Shown: positions 1 to 10,380 of the stretch, piece by piece
How the letters are laid out: every line of letters begins with the position of its first letter
Position numbering within the stretch: position 1 is the stretch's first letter
DNA from: Isoetes taiwanensis
Lineage: Eukaryota; Streptophyta; Lycopodiopsida; Isoetales; Isoetaceae
Length of the DNA stretch: 64,000 nucleotides
Assembly (NCBI GenBank): GCA_021234155.1
Contig: JAJEKV010000005.1
Coordinates: 16,202,774-16,266,773, forward strand
Reading direction: 5' to 3'
Position numbers and translations under genes: made by a program
The notes under the pieces: model-generated
What the model saw: the letters and a program-made list of their open reading frames with translations, nothing else
Told to the model about the DNA's origin: nothing
Database searches by the model: none

Positions 1-92
1 CACCCGGAAGGCTATCAGTGTTATTTTTTTTTTTAAGTAGCAAGGCATTGAGCGATGGCGTAGCTGACTGTAGCAGGAGTTTCTTTTCCCAG

Positions 93-3000
93 GTTCACTT
101 ATCAAACATCAGCTGATTTCATCTATCACCCTTGGAATTGCATTGCGATGTGTTTTAGATGCTTTGAGAAAGCCACTTGATTCAAAGGTCTATCCCTTTC
201 CGTTATTCACAGTAATATTTAGAACCTCAAGAACATTTAACATGCCCCCCTTTTTCTTTTCTGTTCCAGATGTTTTCATTTGGCATGACCGCTTTAGAAC
301 AGTTCAAGGAGCGCCTCATAGAGTGGCCACAATACTGCAACCATCTTCTTCAAATTTCTCATATGCGGGAAGATCATAGTGAACTTGTGGATTTTATTGA
401 GCGTGCTCTTGTTCGTGTACCATCTGGGCAGGTGGATATGGTAGGAAACGTGATATCTGGTGAACATCACCAGAGTACAGTACATTCTGTTGTATCAGAG
501 CACGAGGTACACTTTTTGAAACTATTATCCATGAGATTATGCTTTTCTCCTTATACATATGCTTTTTGTGTAGGTTAATGAATCTGGACAAAACCCCCTA
601 GTTAGTAATAATGTCCTCTTAGGAAGTCAGCAGCAGGCTCCACATCAACAGCTGACTGTGCAAATGCAGTTACAGCAACAAGAGGAGAGGCATAAAGGCA
701 CTACGGGTTCAGTAGTTCTCAGTAAGGCACCTTCACAAAATGCTGCTCTGCCGCATCAGTCTAGTACAAGCCAGTTATATGAAGTCTCGGGAACAAAGGT
801 AATGCTTACTCATGTATGTACCATTGTGCTTATTTTTAGTATTCTTTATTTATTTATTATTATTTTAATGTTTTTTAAACTTTTAGAGGCTATTGCACGT
901 GATTCATATTCTGTTGATCCCTGGATTTTCATCCTGGTCTCATTTTACGCAGCCAACTTCATTTCTTCTTTTCTAATCAATGATCTCTTTCTCATGGCCT
1001 TCATGCTACCTCAGAATGAAAATTTGATCAAAATGTAAGGTCTTTAAGGTGCATGTTTAAAGCTTGAAATTTGATGAATGAGTCAATTTTCATGTTTCTT
1101 CAGTTCTGAGTTGTGATTATGACTTATAACTTGCTTTTAGCTCTTTTTCAATCTGCATGTTTAAAGCTTGAAATTTGATGAATGAGTCAATTCTCCTATT
1201 TCTTCAATTCTATGAGTTGTGATCTAGCTGTTGATATTTTACAATTGTAATATTTTCCCATATACCCCCGTTTATAGATCCTTTATTGGTCTCATATGCC
1301 CATAAGTCCTCTGTGGACATTAATAAATGTTTCTTTTGGTAGTCAACTAGAATCATCTGCTTTTGTAAGTATCGAGAAACGAATATTAATATTACAATCT
1401 ATTATTTTGCTACCTCGTTGCGTTCAATGCTTTCTTTTCCTAGATTGGTTCGAGTGTTTCATATCAACAATCATCTAGTCTCTCAAGTTCACAGACACCG
1501 TCAAACCTGGGTTATCGGGCCTCTCGTATTGCAGCTGTATCAGGTGATTACTATCCATCTCTTAATTTATAAGCTGGATCTGGAGTGTGAGGTCATCTTA
1601 GCTGAATTAGCTTCATATTGAAGGTGTGGTGCGACAGCCATCATCAACCCCTGGCTTTGGTCATGCACTAAATATAGAAACATTAGTTGCAGCTGCTGAG
1701 AGGAGAGATACTGCTGTAGAGGTGAGATTCTTGCATGGTGAATGTAGCCTGCTGTTTGACATCTACGGATCTACGGGGTGACTTTCGTTTTAATGATTTT
1801 TTCTTGTTGAAATTCTCAGGCTCCTAATTTAGAGATACAAGATAAAGTTGCATTCATTGTAAACAACTTGGTAGTTACTAACTATGAAGCAAAGGCTAAA
1901 GAGTGTATGGAGGTCCTAAAAGACCAGTACTACCCATGGATGGCACAGTACATGGTTATGAAAAGGTGCATTATTTGAAACTTATGTTTATGAAGCATTC
2001 CATTATTATTGTTTCTATCATTTTGACATTGTAACTTTCCAGGGCAAGCATTGAGCCAAACTATCACGATACTTATCTTAAATTCCTTGATAGTATAAAT
2101 TCTAAGGTCTTGCTGAGGGAAATCGTTAAGGCAACTTATGAAAACTGTAAGGTGTGTAGCTTTGTCCTTGTATAGGATTTGCAATAACATATCAAGATAT
2201 CCAAATGTATATAACAGAATCAAGTTTTGGTATCTTTGTAAGGCACTACTTAATCACTATATGCATCTTGTATTTATTTATTAATCGCAGGTACTACTTA
2301 GGTCAGATCTTATAAAGTCGAGTTCGGAAGAGCGATCACTTCTCAAAAACTTAGGAAGCTGGCTCGGAAAACTTACAATTGGACGCAATCAGGCATTAAG
2401 GGCTCGAGAAATTGACCCAAAATCACTTATTATTGAGGTATTTTGAGGACAGAGATTGTGTTAGCATTATCAGGAACCTTGGCGCTAATAGTTTTGCATA
2501 CAGGCTTATGAAAAGGGATTGATGATTGCCGTCATTCCATTCACATCAAAGGTTTGAGGCACCAAATATATGCTAGATTCTTATATAGTTATTGTGATCT
2601 TATATATGCCTTTGGTGTTTGGTGATTATGCTTTCTAGATTTTGGAGCCTTGCTTGTCAAGCCTAGCATATCAGCCACCTAATCCATGGACAATGGGTAT
2701 CCTTAGTCTGCTAGCCGAAATCTATGCATTGCCCAACCTGAAGATGAATCTCAAGTTTGATATAGAGGTTCGTCTCCATTTTGTTGCTGGTGCTTATGCT
2801 TATGCTGTGGAGGTACTCTTGAATAAAACGTTCCGTTTGGCCTGCTTAGGTGCTTTTCAAGAATTTGGCAGTTGATATGAAGGATGTCAAACCAGCACAA
2901 TTGCTCAGGGATCGTCAACGCGAGGTTGAAGGAAATCCGGACTTTTCAAACAAGGATTTAGTAACATCTTATGGTCAACATCCAATAGAGCATACAGCTT

Positions 3001-6000
3001 CTGTGATCTCTCAGCTTAATCAAGTGGACTTGTTACCTGATCTTCCAACTGTCACCATGCATGCAAGCATCCCTGGCGCACTCTCTCAGGTTGTTTTTAA
3101 TGGTCTATTTTGAATTGTATTGTTCATGTAGTTGCTAATGGGGTCACGTCATGCAGCTGAGTGCTGGGCCCGCTTCACAGCAAGAAGAAGAGAAGTCCGC
3201 AGTTTTAAACGTAGCAGAAAGGATAAATGCTTTACCAGGATTATCCCCAGCAGCACCCTCTCCTCCTCCATACTCTGGGGGTCAGGTACATATGTTACTG
3301 CACTTTGATGTTGGCTTGATCATGCAATAGAAATTGTAGAGTCATGCAACTCAAATTTACTGCAGGCAACACCTTTCCCTAATCTCGCTTCTTATGTTGT
3401 CGTCAACCAAAGTTGGCAGGCATAAGCCAGCAACTACAATTGACACGGTGAGCTAGCATTGTCTCTTTGTACAGTTGTTCCTTTTCTGATATAATTTTGA
3501 AGTTACAGGATTGTGCCTGTTGGTATGGAGCGGGCAATTCGGGAAATAATTAACCCAGTTGTAGACAGGAGTGTTAACATTGCTTGCTGTACAACCAAAG
3601 AGATTATATTGAAGGCATGTAATCTATAGATGGCAAAAAGTTCATTTTTGTTTATTTATTATGCTATATAGTGGACTCTCTTTTCTATTAGGACTTTGTG
3701 ATGGAAGCTGATGACAATCGCACTATGAATTCGGCAAATATAATGGTAGCTTGCTTAGCTGGGAGTTTAGCACATGTGACATGCAAGGTAGAGTTGTTGG
3801 CTTCTCAGTCTGTCTTCTGCTATACATGCATCATTTTGGTTGACTTGCTGTCCAGGAACCACTGCGCGTGGCAATGGCCAGTAATTTCCGCACATTACTT
3901 CAACCTCATGTATCACCAGAAGTATTAGACCAAGCAGTTCTAATTGTTACAAATGACAATCTTGACTTAGGTTGTGCAGTGATAGAAAAGGCTGCAACGG
4001 AAAAGGTAAGAAGCAGCGTTATTACTATCACAAGCACTATATTCATGCTTATTGAAACTGCTCATCGTTCATTACCAAGGCATTACGGGAGCTTGAAGAG
4101 CTATTTGGGACAGCTATTGCAAATAGAAGAAAACAAAAGGATTCTTACTATGATGCTTCATACTATTCTCAAGGGCATTTTGCTCGTCTTCCAGAGGCTC
4201 TTCGGCCGAAACCAGGCCGTTTATCTGTCACACAACAGCGAGTTTTTGAGGTACAGTTAGATTGTGTCCAATGCTTTCCTTTATTTCTATGTCTCTCGAG
4301 CTTTTTGAAGTTGGAACTTTTAGAAAATAAGGTGCTGGAAGTGGTTCTCGTTTATCTATCTCAGTGTGTATTGGTATAATCAGAGTCTTAAGAGCGCTGT
4401 TTGTGCAATTGCAAGTGCATGTTTTTGGCATGCAGAGGATGACCCTTTCTTGTAATGTTTTTTCTTTGTTCACAGGACTTTGCTAGGCTTCCATGGCAGT
4501 CCCCCCAAGTATCTTCTGTTGTGTCCAGCACTCCTGTTGCTGTTGCTCCAGCTGGCGCGGCTCGGGCCCCATATTCCATAGGTCCAGGACAAGCGTCTCT
4601 GGGTGTTGTTTCTAGTAGTGGAGTGCAGCCACCAAGTGGTTTGGCTACTCTGGCTCAAGTGACTGAGGTTAATGCAGAAGGAGGTCGATATTCGTGCTCC
4701 TTCACCAGCCAGGTTTTGTGATTCTTACTGCAACCATGTGAAATTGTGATCGTTTTCAAGAAGTACGTTTTTTATATGATGAATTTTCTCTTTCAGCTTT
4801 ACGACATCTGGGTCAATGGCTGTCCCAGACATAGGTGCTCGGCATAGTCAAGATGCAGCAATAGACTCTGGCAATATTCCAGGCACAATGACCATGATCG
4901 AGGGCATGAACTCCGACTTGTCAGGAGCTTCAAAGGTTAGATTATGATTTTACATAGACACTTAGCCACGGTGATTGTGTTTGAGGGGCTACTAATTGCT
5001 TTTTTTAGATCCCTGGTGCACCTGTGAGTATGCCAACATCCCCAACCTTGTCAGCGGAACAAGTTGCGGGTGTCACAAGCGAGCCGTCTTTGAGCACTGG
5101 GGAGGCAATTGAGAGCTACAATTTGCTCTCTCAAAAGGCAAGTACACCTAAAAATCTTGTATTTTAAAGTTGGCTTTTTGTCCTATTGGGTTAGACGTTT
5201 CTCAGAAATTTTGACAATATTTAGCTTGATTCTTAGTGTTTATTCATAATAGTAGGTCAGCCTTCAGATTGAGATACTGTTTCTGATATTATTAGTAAGC
5301 CTTAGGATTGGAGCTGAGTCGGCTCCAGAGAGTATCAGTAGTTTCAAAATGTGAAAATGCAAACTTTAAAGTGCCTTGCCATATTAAAACCCTGTTGGAA
5401 AAATTAAGTTGGAATTTATATTTCTTGGTTCTGGTATATAATACTCGAATTCACATATCATGACAGGGAATGCATAATGAAACATAATCAGAACACAGGG
5501 TTGGATAATTTTTGGTACTGAGTCGATGTGTGTTTTTGGCAGTTGGATGCAGCTATATCAAGGGCAACAGGTGGTTCATATTCTGCATTAGCCCCGGATC
5601 ATGAAATTAAGGCATGTTATTGGTGGAACTTCAGTGCAATATGTTCTTGAACTTATGTTCTGACTTCCAATATTTATGCTATGCAGGTTTTCGTGACAGA
5701 AATTCAGGAAATTATCACCCAGTGTATAAGTAGGGATGAAGCAGCTTTAGCAATTTCACAGAAGGTAGCAAGTGTCGCTGCACCACGTTAAACACTTATA
5801 CTTTCAGAATTTTGCAGTTTGCATGTGGTGTTATCTCTGCCTTTCTATGTTTTTTATGCATGTACATTCTGCCAGTTTAGGATATATGTCCTGGAATTTT
5901 GAAAGGAAGAATGTGCTTTATCCTGGAATTTTGAAGAAAACTAAATACACCTGCATAGTCAAATTTATAGATTTAAATATGCACTTGCATTTTGGTATAG

Positions 6001-9000
6001 GTGCTTGTTTCAGCATTCATTTTTGCCTTTGTCCTTTGTCCTTCGAATCCCTTTGAAGGTCGCTTGTGATTCTGCTTTGATTATCCCCCTTTCATTTTGC
6101 TTGGTGAATAGGTATTTCCTGTTAGTTTATAAGTGTGACTCTGATTTTGGCAGGTTATTTGTTGATATGATTAATTGCCACAAAGTTAGATAGGTTGGTT
6201 CTGCCATTATTGACTGTTTGTTTTGGATTTACCCTAGGTTTTTAAGCGGCTTTATGAGAATGCAGGGAGCAATTTGCATATATCAGCTCACTTGGCTATC
6301 TTGGAATCTATACGCGATGTTTGTAAACGTGTAGTGAAAGAATTAACTAGCTGGGTAAGTATTGATAACAGTGATCAGATGGGAAAGTTGTGCTTATATT
6401 TTAATCAGATACAAAATTTATGCCTGTTTATGTCCAGGTTATTTACTCAGATGATGAAAAAGTTGTGCTTATATTTTAATCAGATACAAAATTTATGCCT
6501 GTTTATGTCCAGGTTATTTACTCAGATGATGAAAGGAGATATAACCGTGAGATAACTGTTGGTCTCATTAAGTCAGAACTCATCAATTTGAATGACTACA
6601 ATATCCATTTGGCAAAGCTGATGGATGGGGGTCGTAACAGTAAGCTGTCTGAGCTCAGCTGGCATTGAGTTGTTGCATTCTTTCTTAACCATGGCATTTC
6701 ATGTTTTCCAGCGGCAGCAACTGAGTTTGCAATATACATTGTCAAGACATGTGTTGTTCAGGATGCCGGCATCAGTGCTACTGAACTTTACAACGTGATT
6801 GATGCCCTGAGCAAGGTGGGACATGCTTATGGTATCTGAAATGTCATTCTTTTTATATTCACATTTCTGACACATGATGTTGTACAGGTAGCTCAACGAC
6901 CTGGGTCACCAGAGTCATTGCAGCAGCTGGTAGAGATAGCTAAGAACACATCCTCAAGTTTCAGTCAGGGTGTTGCTACTGTTGCTAAAGAGGATAAATT
7001 AAAGATCTCTAAGGACAAAAAGGTTTTCCCCAGGAATGAAAACCTTCTATTCTATTTTTCATTGATGTCAGTATAAGTAATATGACTGATCTTTTTGAAT
7101 TACAGCCCATATCAAACCGTGCCGCCATTAGGGATGAGGCCAAGATTACATCTTTAGCAGATCCTGTGGGTTTCCATGAGCAGGTCATTAGCTATTTATA
7201 TTCAAACATACATTGCACTTAATGTTTTTTATATGTTACCCATTGTCTTAAAGTCGTTTTTTATATGTTACCCATTGACTTAAAGTCTTCTTTCCAGGTG
7301 GTAAATCTTTTTGATGAATGGGCCCGTATCTGTAATTCTCCTGGAGTGAATGATAAAGCATATGCTGTATACATATCTCAGCTTCAGCAATCAGGAATGC
7401 TGAAAGGAGATGATGTTTCTGACAGATTCTTCCGGCTTCTTCTGGTGAGTATGCGATATCAGGTGGATGTATTTGTACCTGTCTAGTTTTGGGATTAAAC
7501 GACAAAGATAAAGACTGTCTTCTATCTCCTTCTGTTTGTAATCTCTACGGAGTGCAAACATAATTATCTCTAAACGTACTATCTATCCGTTTTTATGGTG
7601 CAGGAGCTTTCGGTTATACAGTGCCTTAGTACAGATTCTACACTTCCTGTTGTCTCACAGCAGCAAGGGCAGTACCTATCATTTGCAGCAATTGACATGT
7701 ACGCAAAGCTTGTTGTATTGCTTGTAAAGGTACGCATACAAGAAGGCACAATTATCTTTTTACCTCTCTGAGTGAGCAAGTTTGTGCTCAAGCTTTTACA
7801 CACTTTGCAGTATTATGTTGGTGAGCCTTCAATGAGCAACGTTAATCTTCTAGTGCGGGTAAAGTGACCTCTTGCAGCAAGAGCCGCCTTCTATCTTCTT
7901 CTTGGCTTGTTGGTATAAACCAAGTATGATGCAGGTATTGGCAGTTACTGCGCGTGTAATCACGAGGGATGCTGAAGAAAAGAAAACAACATTTCACCCT
8001 CGTCCTTATTTCCGCTTGTTCTTGAATTGGCTGATGGACTTTAACACATCAGATCCATTATTGGATTCTAGCAATTTCCAGGTTAGCACAATGAGCAAAC
8101 CTTACGCTTGTGGTTTCTACAGTTACCTGTTTTTCTAACCTCCTGTTTCCAGGTATTAAGTGCTTTTGCAAATACGCTTCTAAGTCTACAGCCCCTTCGA
8201 GTTCCTGGATGGAGGTAATGATCTTTTAATTTTCCTATGGCTTTTCTTTTGTCGTTTACCGTACATTTTTGTGGCAGTTTTGCTTGGCTGGAGTTGATTA
8301 GCCACCGCATGTTCATGCCAAAATTGTTGTTAAGCAATGCGCAAATGGGTTGGCCATTATTTCAGAAGTTATTAGTCGCTTTATTCAAGTTCATGGACCC
8401 TTATTTAAGAAATGCAGATTTAAGTGATCCAGTAAGATCCTGACTATTTCCCAGATGGAGGGCTTCATTTGATACTGATGCGTTCAAATTGACTGGTTTC
8501 CTTCAGGTCAGGCTGCTGTATAAGGGAACGCTTCGAGTGCTGCTAGTTTTGCTTCACGACTTCCCTGAATTTCTCTGTGATTATCATTTTAGTTTTTGTG
8601 ATGTTATCCCTCCAAGTTGTATTCAGATGCGTAATCTTATTTTGAGCGCTTTCCCCCGTAACATGAGACTACCGGATCCATTTACACCAAATTTGAAGGT
8701 AACTTGACAGCACCCTGGTTACGTGGCTATTTCTGCCCAAGGGTTCGTATACCTGACATCAATTAACGTGATCCAGGTAGATCTGCTACCAGAGATAAGC
8801 CAAGCCCCACGTATCTTGTCTGACGTTGAGAATGCGTTAAAGAGCAAGCAGCTCAAAACTGAGGTGGACGAGTACCTGAAGGTAGTTGTCTTGATGGCCC
8901 CTTTTTTGATTTAAGTATATGGAACTTAGGCTAATCCTCGATACTTCGACAGACTCGCCAACATGCTTCACTGTTCTCCGTTGATCTAAAACAGCGTCTC

Positions 9001-9779
9001 ACACATTCCCAGCTAGAAACATTGACAAGTGGTACTCGTTATAATGTGCCATTGATCAATTCCCTGGTGCTTTATGTCGGAATGCAGGTCAGTATGAGCC
9101 TTCATCAATTTAAGACTTTCTGTTGTCTAAAACTTTATTTTATTTTCAGGCAATTCAACAACTTCAAAATAAAAGCACTCCACAACAGCTTGCAGTGCCA
9201 ACTACACCAATAACTCATAGTGCTCCGATGGATATCTTTCAAAGGTTGATTATGGAACTGGATACTGAAGGTCGCTACTTATTCTTAAATGCTGTTGCAA
9301 ACCAATTGCGATACCCCAATAATCACACACATTACTTCTCATGCGTGTTGTTATACCTTTTTGCGGAGGCCAATCAGGTTGGGAACCTATAGAAACGTCA
9401 CCAATATCTTCATGGTTTTAATTATTGATTTATTTATATCAGGAGATTATCCAGGAGCAGATCACCCGTGTTCTATTGGAAAGATTGATTGTAAATCGTC
9501 CCCATCCATGGGGCCTGCTAATTACTTTCATCGAGCTTATAAAGGTGTGAAAGCAGTTTTTATTGTACAGCAAGTTGTGCTCGGTTCTGACATAGTTCAA
9601 TTATTGTCTGACTCTTCTACAGAATCCAAGATACAGTTTCTGGACGCATGGATTTACGCGGTGTGCCCCTGAGATAGAGAGATTATTTGAATCGGTTGCA
9701 AGATCATGTATGGGCCCCCCCAAAGCCCAGTGATGAAGAGATCACCTCTGTTCTTAACTCAGAAGGATTGAAGGGTTGA
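93..9779 (+). CDS. NOT1: CCR4-NOT complex subunit 1 (NOT1), 3' 39 exons; 5' part outside window
   Basis: NOT1 is the scaffold of the cytoplasmic CCR4-NOT deadenylase, holding CAF1/CCR4, CAF40 and NOT2/NOT3. Exons read by splice sites and phase: 93-187, 270-506, 574-798, 1444-1543, 1624-1721, 1820-1965, 2043-2151, 2291-2437, 2504-2551, 2639-2767, 2850-3089, 3157-3285, 3366-3447, 3509-3614, 3692-3787, 3856-4005, 4080-4250, 4476-4712, 4797-4935, 5009-5137, 5543-5611, 5687-5764, 6238-6354, 6513-6639, 6712-6815, 6888-7022, 7106-7183, 7298-7444, 7604-7729, 7811-7858, 7935-8081, 8153-8214, 8278-8431, 8507-8698, 8777-8881, 8953-9087, 9150-9377, 9443-9544, 9623-9779. That is about 1,705 codons; plant NOT1 is about 2,400. 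Domains seen: end of the TTP-binding-like region ([20 protein letters not shown]), Q/S-rich linker, CAF1-binding MIF4G ([14 protein letters not shown], exons 6-11), DUF3819 (exons 13-17), and the Not1 C-terminal domain ([32 protein letters not shown]). Single-base shifts near 3409, 4680 and 9715 break the frame as printed; exon phase argues for simple indels, either assembly errors or a recent lesion. Identity is certain; whether it is functional is open. Confidence 0.95.
1051..1223 (+). repeat. Diverged direct repeat, about 68-bp copies 104 bp apart, in a NOT1 intron
   Basis: Copies near 1051-1117 and 1155-1223 share a run beginning gcatgtttaaagcttgaaat and diverge toward the end. They sit in the intron between exons 3 and 4. 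That splice keeps phase 0, so no exon is needed between them. Confidence 0.9.
3615..3691 (+). other. GC-AG intron of NOT1
   Basis: The donor is AAG followed by gcatgt. The next GT lies 4 bases on and would break the frame, whereas joining 3614 to 3692 gives the conserved KEIILK then [10 protein letters not shown]. Two more GC donors occur in the same gene, after exons 20 and 21. Confidence 0.85.
5138..5542 (+). other. GC-AG intron of NOT1 (consensus GCAAGT donor)
   Basis: Exon 20 ends in AAG and is followed by gcaagt, the classical strong GC donor. The acceptor ggcag precedes [11 protein letters not shown]. Phase 0 is kept only with the GC donor. Confidence 0.88.
5612..5686 (+). other. GC-AG intron of NOT1
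   Basis: Exon 21 ends DHEIK and is followed by gcatgt. The next exon begins [12 protein letters not shown] after atgcag. A GT donor 4 bases downstream would shift the frame. Confidence 0.83.
6384..6533 (+). repeat. Exact 75-bp tandem duplication spanning a NOT1 intron-exon junction
   Basis: Positions 6384-6458 and 6459-6533 are identical. Each copy carries intron end, splice acceptor and the first 21 exon bases, so exon 24 has two acceptors, at 6437 and 6512. Only the downstream one continues the conserved reading frame ([13 protein letters not shown]). The upstream one meets TAA after 13 codons. Confidence 0.97.
7224..7287 (+). repeat. 32-bp tandem duplication in a NOT1 intron
   Basis: 7224-7255 and 7256-7287 differ at one base. 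The pair lies just upstream of the acceptor of exon 28, which is not itself duplicated. Confidence 0.92.
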
Positions 9780-10380
9780 TCATTCCTGTGCAAAATGTAC
9801 CTTAATGTAAAATGTTGTAGATTACAGTGTCATTAGGAGTTTAAACTACAACTGTGATGTAACATAGTGTTCCTATATATGTTGGGTTGAGCTAGCCCAA
9901 GTTGAAGCGGCGTCTTTATAAAGTGATCTTTGTATATCTTTAAATGTTTCTGAGGGAGAAAATGAATCTCATTTATTGCAGAGCAAATCTGATTGCCTTG
10001 GTGGGAAGGATAACTTATAAATCCGGGTTTTCTTCTGGTGATAGCAAAAAGAACATGTCTAATTCCACTGGAGATCACTTGGTCTGTGAAATGCACGGAT
10101 AAATCTACCATTGCTATATAGTCTTATACCCATTTAGGACTCGAGCCTGAGAATTGCTTAGGACTTGAATCTAGTGAACAAATCAAGTAAACTTTGATCT
10201 TCTAGAACAAACTAAGTAAACTTTGACTACTAGAAGATTCTTGAGTTAGTATTAGACAGAGTAACCAAAGAATAAAAGTATGGTGTAGACAGAGGAGTAA
10301 CCAAGGAACAAAAGAATAGAGTATGCATAGTTTGATAGATGGCGCATTAAGCTAACCTACCCTATCTAATGCTAGATTTT
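9780..10380 (+). other. NOT1 3' UTR and downstream flank
   Basis: AT-rich sequence after the NOT1 stop. It contains several AATAAA-like words (for example near 10270) but no single clear polyadenylation site. Short imperfect repeats of a gtaaactttga word occur at about 10180-10230. No gene seen. Confidence 0.5.

Noticed and set aside
888..1038. Open frame after exon 3 of NOT1 as an extra exon
   Set aside because: Hydrophobic and unlike NOT1. Exon 3 to exon 4 joins in phase 0 without it.
1339..1360. 22-bp possible micro-exon between ag and gtaagt
   Set aside because: Its length would break the phase between exons 3 and 4, which fit each other directly.
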